40,622 bases of DNA from an uncultured beta proteobacterium (GTDB lineage Bacteria; Pseudomonadota; Gammaproteobacteria; Burkholderiales; SG8-41), in the NCBI GenBank assembly GCA_902825845.1, contig CADECM010000052.1:1-40622 (forward strand), given 5' to 3'. Every line of letters starts with the position of its first letter. The stretch's first letter is position 1. This document shows positions 16,735 through 25,658 of the stretch, piece after piece. Under the pieces are notes generated by a model. That model made no database searches. It saw nothing but the letters and a program-made list of their open reading frames with translations, and was not told where the DNA came from. The position numbers and the translations under genes were made by a program.

Positions 16735-17136
16735 TCAGCCCAGCAGCACCAGCGACCAGACCGCCAACACATTCAGCAACGCCAGCATCACCGCCGCGCT
16801 GCCGATATCCTTGGCGCGTTTGGAAAGCCGGTGCTGTTCCAGCGATATACGGTCAATCGCGGCTTCCACCGCAGAGTTCAATAGTTCGACTATTAGCACC
16901 AGTAACACGCTGGCGATCATCATCGCCCGGCCCACGGCACTTGCAGGCAACAGCAGCGCGAGTGGAACCAGCACCGCCGCCAACGCGACTTCCTGGCGAA
17001 ACGCGTCTTCATGACGATACGCCGCCCGCAGTCCGGCCATCGAATAGAACAACGCATTCCATACGCGACGCAATCCGGTCTTGCCCTTGTGCGGGCTTTC
17101 CTCGGGCCGCGTGCCGGGATTGTCGGGATCGTACAT
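16735..17136 (-). CDS. dgkA: Diacylglycerol kinase
   Basis: A 133-residue integral membrane kinase that phosphorylates diacylglycerol to phosphatidic acid, recycling the lipid left by membrane-derived oligosaccharide synthesis. Three membrane helices are evident after a polar N-terminus. The family motif reads ELLNSAVEAAIDR, followed by RAKDIGSAAVMLAL. Catalytic and metal-binding Glu residues are in place (RHEDAFRQE and ELLNSAVEAA). The gene lies downstream of gcvH on the same strand, separated by 90 bp that hold AT-rich element d, so it may be the last gene of the acc-gcvH run. Confidence 0.95.
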   Translation of the reverse strand: MYDPDNPGTRPEESPHKGKTGLRRVWNALFYSMAGLRAAYRHEDAFRQEVALAAVLVPLALLLPASAVGRAMMIASVLLVLIVELLNSAVEAAIDRISLEQHRLSKRAKDIGSAAVMLALLNVLAVWSLVLLG

Positions 17137-17150
17137 GGCGTCAATCAGAC

Positions 17151-17186
17151 GTGATATAACCTGTTGTTTTTAAATAATTATTTCAA
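17151..17186 (-). repeat. AT-rich boundary element d
   Basis: Read on the minus strand it contains ATTATTTAAAAACAACAGG and then TTATATC. ATTATTTAAAAACA differs from ATTGTTTAAAAACA of element g at one base, and both continue to TATATC. It lies between the gcvH stop and the dgkA start. Confidence 0.55.
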
Positions 17187-17226
17187 GAGGCATTCAGGAT
17201 GTTCACCGCACAGCCGTACAAACGGT

Positions 17227-17604
17227 TCAGCCCAGCGCCTTTTCGTAGCCGGCGGCATCGAGCAGCGCGTTGAGTTGCGCCGCATCGCTCAACCGGATTC
17301 GGAACAGCCACGCCGCGTACGGATCAGCGTTAACGGATTCGGGCGCCTCGTCCAGTGCCGCATTGACTTCCGTTACCACGCCCGTCGCCGGTGCATGCAC
17401 GTCGGCGGCGGTCTTCACGGATTCGATCACGCCGCAAGCCTCGCCCTGCGTCACCGTGCTGCCGACGGCGGGCTGCTGCACATACACCACATCGCCCAGT
17501 TGCTCCTGCGCGTGATCCGTAATGCCGACGGTGGCAATGCCGTCCGCGCCGGCTTTCAACCAGGTATGGGATTCGTGGTATTTCAAATTGCCTGGATTGT
17601 TCAT
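17227..17604 (-). CDS. gcvH: Glycine cleavage system H protein
   Basis: A 125-residue lipoyl carrier of the glycine cleavage complex, shuttling the aminomethyl group between the P, T and L proteins. The lipoylated lysine is K64 in the motif GVIESVKTAADV. The rest (HTWLKAGADGIATVGITDHA at the N-terminus, PYAAWLFRIRLSD near the end) is typical. No gcvT, gcvP or glycine riboswitch is nearby, so it is separate from the rest of its system here. It follows the DUF3426 gene by 24 bp on the same strand and has AAGGAAACAGGA before its ATG. Confidence 0.96.
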   Translation of the reverse strand: MNNPGNLKYHESHTWLKAGADGIATVGITDHAQEQLGDVVYVQQPAVGSTVTQGEACGVIESVKTAADVHAPATGVVTEVNAALDEAPESVNADPYAAWLFRIRLSDAAQLNALLDAAGYEKALG

Positions 17605-17628
17605 GGGTCCTGTTTCCTTTCATTCGTA

Positions 17629-18558
17629 TCAGGTTTGCGGCGCGGCAATCAGCAGCAACTGAAAGCCGCCCGCCGACAATTCACTTAGATCCAGATCGAC
17701 ACGCAAGGTGGTGGTGACGCTGGCCGCGATCACGGTTTTGCGTGCGTCGTCTCCGCGCAGATAGTCCGCCGGCAGGAACACGCGCCGCGCCACCGCGTGT
17801 TCGAAACGATCATTCAGCACCAGATCAAGCGCCGGATACGCCACGTCCAGCGCCGACTGATTTTGCAATGTTACGATAAGTTGCACCCGGTGCGGCTTGG
17901 CCTTGTCGAGTATCAACAGGTCGGATGCCTGTATCGCCAGCGCCGACGGCCGCTGCAGCGGCGGCACGTTGCAGTGCGCCCATGCGCACAGCTGCAGCAG
18001 GGCCGGTTTGAGGCGCGGCATATAGGCCGCGATTTCACTGCGCAGGCCGTACAGCAGTTGCGCGCACAGTGCCACGGCAGCGAGCGTTGCCGCGACGCCC
18101 CACAGCCACTGCGCACGGCGCGGCCGCGACACCGGCGCCACAGTAGCTTCCGCTGCCGTTGACGTATGCGCTACCGCCGGCGCAGGCCGCGCGCCGGATT
18201 CCACATGTTTCGCGCCTGCGGTCTCAGGCACTGTGCGTAGTGCAGGGCTGGCGGGCCGCGGCGGCACAGGCACCACCGGTACTTCCGGCACCATCGGCCA
18301 GTTCAGCGGCGCGAACCCGTGGGGCGGCAGTGAACTTGCCGCGGCGGCGCGCGCCGCCGCTTGTGCCCCGGCGTCAGCGGTTTCGGCGAGCGGCGGCGGC
18401 ACGCCCGCCTCCAGCGCCTCCATCGACGTGAGTTGCACCAGCCCGTCGAATACTTCGCGGCAATGGCCGCAGCGCACGCGCCCGTCGCGCGCAAACAATT
18501 GCTCGGGCGTTACATTGAACGCGGTGCTGCAATGCGGGCACTGGGTCACCATCGACAT
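17629..18558 (-). CDS. Zinc-ribbon and DUF3426 domain protein
   Basis: A 309-residue protein. An N-terminal zinc ribbon has CPHC (C7, C10) and CGHC (C30, C33). A long Ala/Pro-rich linker follows, then one transmembrane helix (about 149-172), then a C-terminal DUF3426 domain (about 190-305), probably outside the membrane. The function of the family is unknown. Its position directly after prmA, with a 12-bp gap, is conserved in betaproteobacteria. It may be a membrane-bound regulatory or assembly factor, but nothing here shows that. Confidence 0.88.
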   Translation of the reverse strand: MSMVTQCPHCSTAFNVTPEQLFARDGRVRCGHCREVFDGLVQLTSMEALEAGVPPPLAETADAGAQAAARAAAASSLPPHGFAPLNWPMVPEVPVVPVPPRPASPALRTVPETAGAKHVESGARPAPAVAHTSTAAEATVAPVSRPRRAQWLWGVAATLAAVALCAQLLYGLRSEIAAYMPRLKPALLQLCAWAHCNVPPLQRPSALAIQASDLLILDKAKPHRVQLIVTLQNQSALDVAYPALDLVLNDRFEHAVARRVFLPADYLRGDDARKTVIAASVTTTLRVDLDLSELSAGGFQLLLIAAPQT

Positions 18559-18570
18559 GACGGCGGTTGC

Positions 18571-19470
18571 CTAATCCCCGCCCGCCGCGTGGCGCGAGCC
18601 GGAGAGCAATACCCATTCGTCTTCACGTTCGGTCGCGTTCATATCGAACCACGGCTGATAGGCGGCGCGCACTTCGTCCGCCTGCGGCGCGAGAATGCCG
18701 GACAGCACAATGCGGCCGCCGCGCCGCGTCAGACCTGCCAGCAGCGGCGCGAGGACCACCAGCGGGTTGGCCAATATGTTGGCGAGTACGACGTCCGCCC
18801 GGGATTTCACATCATCTGCCGCGGCGTGGAAAACCGCGGGGGTCTGATTTTGCAGGGCATTGTGGCGCGCGGCAAGCAATGCCTGCTCGTCGATGTCAAC
18901 GCCCTCGGCACGCGCGGCGCCCAGCTTCATCGCCGCCACCGCGAGGATGCCCGAGCCGCAGCCGTAGTCGATGACCGTGGCCCCCGGCTGCAGATGCGCA
19001 TCAAGCCAGCGCAAACACAGCCGCGTGGAGGGGTGCGTGCCGGTGCCAAAGGCAAGTCCGGGATCGAGCCGGATATTGATCGCGGCCGCATCGACGATGT
19101 CGTGCCATGTGGGCACCACCCACAGGCGGGACGTGATCTGCTGCGGCGTGAACTGCGCCTGCGTCAGACGCACCCAGTCCTGATCGCTCACCGCATCAAT
19201 ATCGTAACGCGTGTGCTCGGGCAGTGACGCGGCGCGCAACGCCTCGGACATCCGTGCGGCAACCTGCGCATCTTCGGCAAACAGCGCCACCACGCGATTG
19301 AGCGGCCAGCTCACGGCGGGCGCGCTGCCGGGCTCGGCAAACACCGGCTGCTCGCGCGGCGTGCCCGCGGCTGCGTCCGTAACGTCCACCGACAGCGCGC
19401 CGGCCTCCAGCAGTGCGTCGGAAAACGTCTCGACGCAGCGGGCGTCAACGATCAGGGTGGCGGCAAGCAT
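18571..19470 (-). CDS. prmA: Ribosomal protein L11 methyltransferase
   Basis: A 299-residue S-adenosylmethionine-dependent enzyme that trimethylates ribosomal protein L11. An N-terminal L11-recognition domain is followed by the conserved DPGLAFGTGTHPST (136-149), the SAM-binding VIDYGCGSGILAVAA (166-180) and the catalytic-domain motif ANILANPL (about 220). The gene follows accC by 76 bp on the same strand and lies upstream of the DUF3426 gene, its usual neighbour. Confidence 0.96.
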   Translation of the reverse strand: MLAATLIVDARCVETFSDALLEAGALSVDVTDAAAGTPREQPVFAEPGSAPAVSWPLNRVVALFAEDAQVAARMSEALRAASLPEHTRYDIDAVSDQDWVRLTQAQFTPQQITSRLWVVPTWHDIVDAAAINIRLDPGLAFGTGTHPSTRLCLRWLDAHLQPGATVIDYGCGSGILAVAAMKLGAARAEGVDIDEQALLAARHNALQNQTPAVFHAAADDVKSRADVVLANILANPLVVLAPLLAGLTRRGGRIVLSGILAPQADEVRAAYQPWFDMNATEREDEWVLLSGSRHAAGGD

Positions 19471-19546
19471 TTGCGGGAATTGAATTGTCGGAATTGAGAC
19501 GCAAGTAACGTTGGTTTAGCTGGCGCTTAAGCCTCAATCCTGACGT

Positions 19547-20902
19547 TTACTCCGCATTGACCAGCTTTGCGAGCTTCTCTTCCAGATAATGAATGCTGGT
19601 GCCGCCGCGAAGGAATGCCGCGTCGCGCAGCAAGTCCTGATGCAGCGGGATATTGGTTTTGATGCCCTCGATCACGATTTCGGACAGCGCGATGGAGAGC
19701 CGCGCAATCGCCTGCGCGCGGGTGTCGCCGTAAGCGATGATTTTGCCGATCAGGGAATCGTAATTGGGCGGCACGGTGTAGCCGTTATACGCGTGCGAGT
19801 CGACGCGGATGCCGGGCCCGCCCGGCATGTGCAGCGAGGTAATGCGCCCCGGCGACGGCGTGAATTTGTAAGGATCTTCGGCGTTGATGCGGCATTCGAT
19901 GGCGTGGCCCGCGAGCTCGACTTCGCGCTGGCGCAGCGCCATTTTTTCGCCGGCCGCGATGCGAATCTGCATTTGCACCAGATCCAGTCCGGTGATCATC
20001 TCCGTCACCGGGTGTTCAACCTGCAGCCGCGTGTTCATTTCGATAAAGTAGAACTCGCCGCCTTCATACAGAAACTCGAACGTGCCGGCACCTTCGTAGC
20101 CGATCTTGCGGCAGGCCTCGGCGCAACGTTCGTGGGTGCGCACCCGCGCACGCTGATTGAGCAGGGGCGCAGGTGCCTCTTCGATGATTTTCTGGTGGCG
20201 CCGCTGCATCGAGCAATCACGGTCGCCCAGACACAGCGCATTCTTGTGCTTGTCGGCCATCACCTGAATCTCGACATGGCGCGGACGCTCAAGAAATTTT
20301 TCCATGTAAATCATGGGGTTATTGAATGCTGCCTGCGCCTCGGCGCGGGTGGTGTTGACGGCGTTGAGGAGTGCGGCTTCGGTATGCACCACGCGCATGC
20401 CGCGTCCACCACCGCCGCCCGCCGCCTTGATGATCACCGGGTAGCCGATTTCGCGCGCAATCTTGATGATCTCTTTCGGTTCATCCGGCAGCGCGCTGTC
20501 GATGCCGGGTACCACCGGCACCCCAGCCTTCTTCATGGCGTTTTTTGCGCTGACCTTGTCGCCCATAAGGCGTATGGTTTCGGGGCGCGGCCCGATGAAT
20601 ACGAACCCGCTTTGATTTACGCGCTCGGCAAAGTCGGCGTTCTCGGACAAAAAGCCGTAGCCGGGATGGATTGCCTCGGCGTCGGTGACTTCCGCGGCAC
20701 TGATGATCGCCGGCACGTTCAGGTAGCTGGCGCCGGAGGGCGGCGGACCGATGCACACCGATTCGTCGGCGAGCTTGACATACTTGGCCTCGGCATCCGC
20801 CTCGGAATGCACCACCACCGTCTTGATGCCCATTTCCCGGCAGGCGCGCTGGATGCGCAGTGCGATTTCGCCGCGATTGGCGATCAGAATTTTACCGAAC
20901 AT
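19547..20902 (-). CDS. accC: Acetyl-CoA carboxylase, biotin carboxylase subunit
   Basis: A 451-residue ATP-grasp enzyme that carboxylates the biotin on AccB using bicarbonate and ATP, the first half of malonyl-CoA formation. Recognisable are the N-terminal [14 protein letters not shown], the glycine-rich ATP loop [11 protein letters not shown] (about 159-169), the catalytic [13 protein letters not shown] and the metal ligands around [15 protein letters not shown]. It lies 31 bp after accB and is normal in length. Confidence 0.98.
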   Translation of the reverse strand: MFGKILIANRGEIALRIQRACREMGIKTVVVHSEADAEAKYVKLADESVCIGPPPSGASYLNVPAIISAAEVTDAEAIHPGYGFLSENADFAERVNQSGFVFIGPRPETIRLMGDKVSAKNAMKKAGVPVVPGIDSALPDEPKEIIKIAREIGYPVIIKAAGGGGGRGMRVVHTEAALLNAVNTTRAEAQAAFNNPMIYMEKFLERPRHVEIQVMADKHKNALCLGDRDCSMQRRHQKIIEEAPAPLLNQRARVRTHERCAEACRKIGYEGAGTFEFLYEGGEFYFIEMNTRLQVEHPVTEMITGLDLVQMQIRIAAGEKMALRQREVELAGHAIECRINAEDPYKFTPSPGRITSLHMPGGPGIRVDSHAYNGYTVPPNYDSLIGKIIAYGDTRAQAIARLSIALSEIVIEGIKTNIPLHQDLLRDAAFLRGGTSIHYLEEKLAKLVNAE

Positions 20903-20933
20903 GAATTGTGAGTGGCAGGTAAGGCGCGCGGTT

Positions 20934-21395
20934 TCAGCCGATGACCATCAGCGGCTGGCCATACTCGACCGGTTGGCCGTTCTCGACCAGAATTTCCTTG
21001 ATCACACCCTCGGTGCCGGATTCGATTTCATTGAGCAACTTCATCGCTTCGATGATGCATACCGTTTCATCGGCCTTCACCGCCTGCCCGACGTCGACGA
21101 ACGGTTTGCCGCCCGGCGACGAAGCCCGGTAAAACGTGCCGACCATCGGCGATTTGAGAACATGACCCTGCGCTTGCGGTGGCGCTTCCGGCGCGGCCAC
21201 AGGGGCCGGCTGGGCCAGCATTTCCTGCGTGGACGCCAATGCGTGTGAATAAACCATGGGCGCAGCCAGCGGCTGATGCGTCACCGCGCCGCCACGGCTG
21301 ATACGCACGCGCTCCTCCCCTTCGGTAATTTCAAGCTCAGTAATATCCGATTGCTGGACCAGATCGATCAAGGTTTTGACTTTTCGCAAGTCCAT
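20934..21395 (-). CDS. accB: Acetyl-CoA carboxylase, biotin carboxyl carrier protein
   Basis: A 153-residue carrier whose C-terminal domain holds the biotinylated lysine (K119) in [10 protein letters not shown]. The N-terminal region ([20 protein letters not shown]) and the Ala/Pro-rich linker (about 68-80) are typical. It starts 15 bp after the aroQ stop, followed by accC, the usual order. Expression is probably coupled to aroQ. Confidence 0.98.
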   Translation of the reverse strand: MDLRKVKTLIDLVQQSDITELEITEGEERVRISRGGAVTHQPLAAPMVYSHALASTQEMLAQPAPVAAPEAPPQAQGHVLKSPMVGTFYRASSPGGKPFVDVGQAVKADETVCIIEAMKLLNEIESGTEGVIKEILVENGQPVEYGQPLMVIG

Positions 21396-21410
21396 GTTTT
21401 TACTCCATTT

Positions 21411-21872
21411 TTACTTGCCCGCCCGCGGCTGATTCAGGGCGTAAGCCAGCGCTAACTCGTAACCCCTGGCACCGAGGCCGCTGATAATGCCGACTGCGAT
21501 ATCGGTGAAGTACGAGTGGTGCCGAAACGCCTCGCGCGCGAACACATTGGACATATGCACTTCAATAAACGGGATACGCACCGCCGTCAGGGCGTCACGC
21601 ATGGCAACACTGGTATGCGTGTACGCCGCAGGATTAATGATGATGAAATCCACATCTTCGTGCACGGCCTGCTGGATCAGGTTGACCAGCTCTGCTTCCG
21701 CGTTACTTTGAAAAGCAACCAGATGGGCGCCGGCATCCTGCGCTTGTTGGATCAGGCGCTGTTCGATCGCGGCAAGGGTGTCGCCGCCGTATATTTCGGG
21801 TTCCCGCGTACCGAGCAGGTTCAGATTAGGCCCGTTCAGCAGCAGAATGTTCTTGTTGTTGCCGTTCGCCAT
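21411..21872 (-). CDS. aroQ: 3-dehydroquinate dehydratase, type II
   Basis: A 153-residue enzyme of the shikimate pathway that converts 3-dehydroquinate to 3-dehydroshikimate. Family motifs are [16 protein letters not shown] (R23 and the catalytic Y28), [16 protein letters not shown] and [18 protein letters not shown]. It heads the aroQ-accB-accC set. AT-rich element e occupies the gap between it and tlpA upstream. Confidence 0.97.
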   Translation of the reverse strand: MANGNNKNILLLNGPNLNLLGTREPEIYGGDTLAAIEQRLIQQAQDAGAHLVAFQSNAEAELVNLIQQAVHEDVDFIIINPAAYTHTSVAMRDALTAVRIPFIEVHMSNVFAREAFRHHSYFTDIAVGIISGLGARGYELALAYALNQPRAGK

Positions 21873-21910
21873 GGAGCGCTCGCCTCCCTACCGCCGATAA
21901 ATACTGCCGC

Positions 21911-21953
21911 TGCAGATACTAACACTTTATTGCATTTTAATGAATTTTAAAGC
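21911..21953 (-). repeat. AT-rich boundary element e
   Basis: Read on the minus strand, CTTTAAAATTCATTAAAATG parallels GTTTAAAATCATTAAGTTAT of element c, with one inserted base. It lies between the tlpA-like stop and the aroQ start and ends in GTTAGTATCTGC. Its AT content contrasts sharply with the flanking genes. Confidence 0.45.
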
Positions 21954-21967
21954 ACCAAAGCTGAAAT

Positions 21968-22495
21968 CTATAATAGCGGCCGAATCCAATCGTCGAGCTT
22001 TTGCTCCGTCAGCCCCCCCAGCACGGTTGCCGCGATACGTCCTTTGCGATCGAAGATTAGCGTAAATGGCAACACGCGCTTCTCATTTCCTGCCTGCCGG
22101 GAAACCTCAATAGTGTCGAAAGTACCGATTAGCGTGGGGTAATTAATATTGAAGTTGGTGGCAAATTCACGCGTTTTATCGGGTTGATCGATGGAAATAC
22201 CGACAAATTGCAAACCTTGTGACGCATACTGCTGTTGCAGTTTTACAAACAGCGGGATTTCTTCGCGACACGGCGCGCACCAGGTCGCCCAGAAATTCAC
22301 CACCAGCACCTTGCCACGCCACTGCTGCAGGCTCTGCACCTGGTTCTTCAAATCAGGAAGGTTGAGCGCGAGCACAGCTTCAGCACCGCTTGCGGGCGCC
22401 TGCGATGCTTTGTCCCGGTTAACCCACCATCCCGCACCGAAGGCTGCCAGTGCCACGGCGGCGAACAACAGGGAACGCAAAGCATTCTTTTTCAA
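21968..22495 (-). CDS. TlpA-family thiol-disulfide oxidoreductase
   Basis: A 175-residue protein with an N-terminal membrane anchor or signal (about 7-24) and a periplasmic thioredoxin-like domain. The active site is WCAPC (C73, C76). The cis-proline region reads RVLPFTLIFDRKG. TlpA/ResA proteins reduce disulfides in the periplasm, often for cytochrome c assembly. The gene lies directly downstream of dsbD, which could supply its electrons. The first in-frame start after a stop is TTG at 22495; no ATG gives a complete anchor. The client protein is unknown. Confidence 0.88.
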   Translation of the reverse strand: MKKNALRSLLFAAVALAAFGAGWWVNRDKASQAPASGAEAVLALNLPDLKNQVQSLQQWRGKVLVVNFWATWCAPCREEIPLFVKLQQQYASQGLQFVGISIDQPDKTREFATNFNINYPTLIGTFDTIEVSRQAGNEKRVLPFTLIFDRKGRIAATVLGGLTEQKLDDWIRPLL

Positions 22496-22559
22496 TTTTG
22501 TCTACGAATGATAGAAGTTAGGAGGCGTTGAGCACAAATAGCGAATATTCTGGGTGGAA

Positions 22560-24410
22560 TCAAAACTGAATCACCTCATCCAGCACGCTGCTGAATTTTT
22601 CAGCACTCTGAAAGCCGATAACGCGTAACCCATTGATTTCATTTCCATTTTTATCAAAGAAGATAATTCCCGGGGGGCCGAACAGGCGAAACCGCTTCAA
22701 CAGCGCCTGATGCTCGGCGTTGTTGGCCGTGACGTCGGCCTGCACCTTGACCATGTGCTCCAGGCGTTGCATGACTTTCTGGTCTGCAAACGTAAATCGC
22801 TCCATTTCCTTGCACGATACACACCAATCGGCGTAGAAATCGAGCATGACGGGCTTTCCGGCAGCGGCCTTGATCGCTGCGTCCAATTCGGCGCCCGTGT
22901 TGACGCGCTTGAAGAGGGTCTCGCTCGCGCCTGCTGACGCTGTGCCGCCGGTGAGTCCCGATAACGGCCGCAATATATCCTGCGCACCGGATAGCGCGCC
23001 AACAAGGTAGGCCGCGCCCGCCAGCAGCGCAATCAAGCCCACGCCCTTGCCGAAACGCTGGAAGCCATGGGCATGCTGCGGCAGTGGGTCGATCACCCGC
23101 AGAAACACCGCGCTGACAATCAGCAACGCCGCCCATGCCAGCATCTGCGCCGCCAGCGGGATCAGGGATGAGATCAGATAAATGGCCACCGCCAGCAGCA
23201 ACACACCGAAAAAGCGCTTGACGGTATCCATCCACGGGCCCGCCTTGGGCAGCAACGCCCCCGCGGACGCGCCCACCGCCAGCAGCGGTACGCCCATTCC
23301 CACCGCCATTGCGAACAACGCAGCGCCGCCCAGCACGCCATCGCGGCTCTGGCTGATGTACAGCAGGGCGCCCGCCAGCGGCGCCGCCACGCACGGCCCG
23401 ACGATCAGAGCCGACAACACGCCCATCGTGAACACCCCGGTGTACTTCCCGCCCGGCAGGCGGTTGGACGTTTCGCTCAACCGCGATTGCAACTGGGGCG
23501 GCAGTTGCAATTCGTAGAACCCGAACATCGACAGCGCCAGCAGAACGAACACGACGGCGAAACTGCCCAGCACCCAGGCGTTTTGCAGCGCTGCCGCCAG
23601 CATCGCGCCACTCAAGCCCGCGGCCACGCCCGCCAGGGCGTAGGTAATCGCCATGCCCAGCACATAGGCCAGCGACAGCGCAAAGCCGTGCCCGCGCGTC
23701 ACCGGCTGGCCGCGGCCGACAATGATCCCCGACAGAATCGGAATCATCGGCAGCACACAGGGCGTAAATGCAAGCAGCAGGCCAAAGCCGAAAAAGCTCG
23801 CCAGCAGCAGCCAGAAACCGCCGCGAAACAGCGCCGCGATACGTGCATCTTCGGCATTTGCCGCATCCCCCGTCGAAGTGGCATTCGCCGCCTTCGCCGG
23901 TTGTCCCGGATTCAGCAATCGCGCCAGCGGGTCAGTGTCGCGCTGCCCGCTCAGGCTGCCCGCCGCGACGCCACCGCCACCGGCCATCGCCAGATTCACT
24001 TTGCTTTCCATCGGCACATAGCACACGCCCACGTCAGCGCAGCCTTGTGAGGTCGCCGTCAGCGCGATGGTGCCATCACCTGCCTGCGCCACCGGCACGA
24101 TGATGGTCAAGTCGCCGCGATGCGTTTGTACCTCGCCGAAAAATTCATCTTTCTTTTTCTTGCCCTCGGGAATCCGTGCAGCGCCGAGCTTGACGCCGGC
24201 CGGTGCGGCGGCAAAGGCAAACCGCTCCCGATACAGATAGTAGCCGTCGGCGATCTGATAGCGCACCTCAATGTTCGACGCATCCAGCACGCGCGCAGAA
24301 AAACGAAATGCCTTTTCCGGCTCGAGCAGATCCGGCTGGGCCGCCAGACCAACCGTGGGCATCCCTAAAAAATACAATAAAAACAGATATTTATGTAATT
24401 TACCCATCAC
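22560..24410 (-). CDS. dsbD: Thiol:disulfide interchange protein DsbD
   Basis: A 616-residue membrane protein that passes electrons from cytosolic thioredoxin to periplasmic thiol proteins. The N-terminal domain (about 25-150) carries C124 and C130 (QGCADVGVC). The central eight-helix domain includes FTPCVLPMIPILSG and VGPCVAAPLAGALL, its two redox cysteines. The C-terminal thioredoxin domain has CVSC (C530, C533). The start is either GTG at 24410 or the adjacent ATG at 24407; both overlap the cutA stop, and GGAAATGGG precedes them. The signal peptide is encoded by AT-rich element f. Confidence 0.95.
   Translation of the reverse strand: MMGKLHKYLFLLYFLGMPTVGLAAQPDLLEPEKAFRFSARVLDASNIEVRYQIADGYYLYRERFAFAAAPAGVKLGAARIPEGKKKKDEFFGEVQTHRGDLTIIVPVAQAGDGTIALTATSQGCADVGVCYVPMESKVNLAMAGGGGVAAGSLSGQRDTDPLARLLNPGQPAKAANATSTGDAANAEDARIAALFRGGFWLLLASFFGFGLLLAFTPCVLPMIPILSGIIVGRGQPVTRGHGFALSLAYVLGMAITYALAGVAAGLSGAMLAAALQNAWVLGSFAVVFVLLALSMFGFYELQLPPQLQSRLSETSNRLPGGKYTGVFTMGVLSALIVGPCVAAPLAGALLYISQSRDGVLGGAALFAMAVGMGVPLLAVGASAGALLPKAGPWMDTVKRFFGVLLLAVAIYLISSLIPLAAQMLAWAALLIVSAVFLRVIDPLPQHAHGFQRFGKGVGLIALLAGAAYLVGALSGAQDILRPLSGLTGGTASAGASETLFKRVNTGAELDAAIKAAAGKPVMLDFYADWCVSCKEMERFTFADQKVMQRLEHMVKVQADVTANNAEHQALLKRFRLFGPPGIIFFDKNGNEINGLRVIGFQSAEKFSSVLDEVIQF
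24366..24404 (+). repeat. AT-rich boundary element f, forming the dsbD signal peptide
   Basis: On the plus strand AAAAACAGATATTTATGTAA aligns with AAAAACAGATACTTACATTA of element g at 17 of 20 positions. On the coding strand the same bases encode the hydrophobic run KLHKYLFLLYFLG at the start of DsbD. Here the element is therefore translated. Confidence 0.55.
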
Positions 24411-24739
24411 CCATTTCCGGTTTCACCGGCCACCCATTGCAAATAACCCGGCAACCCGCGCGCCACTGGGACTGCAATGATTTCGGGAAGTTCGTAAGGA
24501 TGCAGGCTGAGGATCAGTGCCTCCAGCGCGGCATAGCTCGCCGCCGTGGTCTTGATCAGTAACGGGAATTCCGCCGCACTCTCCACCTTCCCCTGCCAGC
24601 GGTAGACCGAGGTGCACGGCTCCAGCACGTTCACGCACGCGGCGGCGCGGGCGTCAATTACCGCATTCGCCAGTTTCATCGCTGCGTCGCGATCCGGCAG
24701 ATGGGTGATTACCAGCAGTGTTTCGGCAGCGGTACTCAT
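24407..24739 (-). CDS. cutA: Divalent cation tolerance protein CutA
   Basis: A 110-residue member of the CutA family, small trimeric ferredoxin-fold proteins linked to copper tolerance in E. coli, with exact function unsettled. Typical segments are ARAAACVNVLEPCTSVYRW and FPLLIKTTAASYAAL, followed by HPYELPEIIAVPV. It overlaps the SDR gene upstream by 4 bp (ATGA) and dsbD downstream by 3-4 bp. The cutA-dsbD pair is common in proteobacteria. Confidence 0.95.
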   Translation of the reverse strand: MSTAAETLLVITHLPDRDAAMKLANAVIDARAAACVNVLEPCTSVYRWQGKVESAAEFPLLIKTTAASYAALEALILSLHPYELPEIIAVPVARGLPGYLQWVAGETGNG

Positions 24740-25638
24740 GGCAGCCCGCCGCCGCGGATGGGCACACGCACCCCATCCAGCACACTGGGAAAGCGCAGGC
24801 GGAATTTCAGCTCGCGCTTGATGCGCCCATTGGTGAGGCGCCGCGATTCGCTCATGAACGACAGCAGATTGCCGGGAATGATGAGCTCGGCCTCGCTGCG
24901 CGTCACGCGCGGCGGGCGAGTGAGCCCGTGGCGGTCGGCCACCAGATCAAAGTACTCACCCATCTTCTGCGGCAAATCATCCACCGCGTTGTAGGCGCGT
25001 CCCGGCGACGCGCGATTCAACGCCGCGATCACCAGCCGTGCCAGATCGTCCGCATGCACGTGATTGACGTAGCTGTCTTCCGCATCGAGCAGCGCCGGCG
25101 TGCCGCGTGCCAGGCGCGCCAGCGGCAATCGGTCGTCCGCGTAAATGCCCGGCACGCGCAGAATCGACACCGGCACACCACACCGCGCGCCCCAGGCACG
25201 CAGGCGGCGCTCGGCGTCCACGCGGCGCCGTGCGCGCGCCGTTTGCGGGCGCGCCGGGCGTGTCTCGGGCACCAGCGCGCCGCCGCAATCACCGTAGACG
25301 CCGCTGGTACTGATGTAGATAAAGTGCTGTGGTAGACTGCCCGCACCGTTTCTACTTCGTCGCTTCCCCAGGGCCGCTATCAGATGCGCCGTGCGCGTAT
25401 CGCCGAGGCCTTGCGATGGCGGCGGCGCCAGATGAACCACATCATGGGCAATCCCCGCGATTGCCGACAGCGATTGCGGCCGGTCCAGATCTCCGATGAT
25501 CGGCGTCGCACCGAGCGCGCGCAGCGCCGCACAATGCGCCGCATCGCGTGTCAGCGCGTACACCCGGTAGCGCGCGCGCGCGAGGGGTATCAGGCGCATG
25601 CCAACATCGCCGCAGCCGACAATCAGTAACCGTTTCAT
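24736..25638 (-). CDS. NAD(P)-dependent extended short-chain dehydrogenase (YeeZ-like)
   Basis: A 300-residue protein with an N-terminal Rossmann motif (LLIVGCGDVG, 4-13), a central YISTSGVYGDCGG region, and NHVHADDLARLVIAAL typical of atypical extended SDRs such as YeeZ. The substrate is unknown. It starts the operon with cutA and dsbD. Its start codon lies only 20 bp from that of the divergent ferredoxin-reductase gene, and neither start can move far without losing the fold. Family call firm; function unknown. Confidence 0.83.
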   Translation of the reverse strand: MKRLLIVGCGDVGMRLIPLARARYRVYALTRDAAHCAALRALGATPIIGDLDRPQSLSAIAGIAHDVVHLAPPPSQGLGDTRTAHLIAALGKRRSRNGAGSLPQHFIYISTSGVYGDCGGALVPETRPARPQTARARRRVDAERRLRAWGARCGVPVSILRVPGIYADDRLPLARLARGTPALLDAEDSYVNHVHADDLARLVIAALNRASPGRAYNAVDDLPQKMGEYFDLVADRHGLTRPPRVTRSEAELIIPGNLLSFMSESRRLTNGRIKRELKFRLRFPSVLDGVRVPIRGGGLP

Positions 25639-25658
25639 ATTCCACGCTATTTTACGCC

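Noticed and set aside
17605..17628. Glycine riboswitch before gcvH
   Set aside because: Only 24 bp separate gcvH from the DUF3426 gene, too little for a riboswitch, and no such fold was seen.
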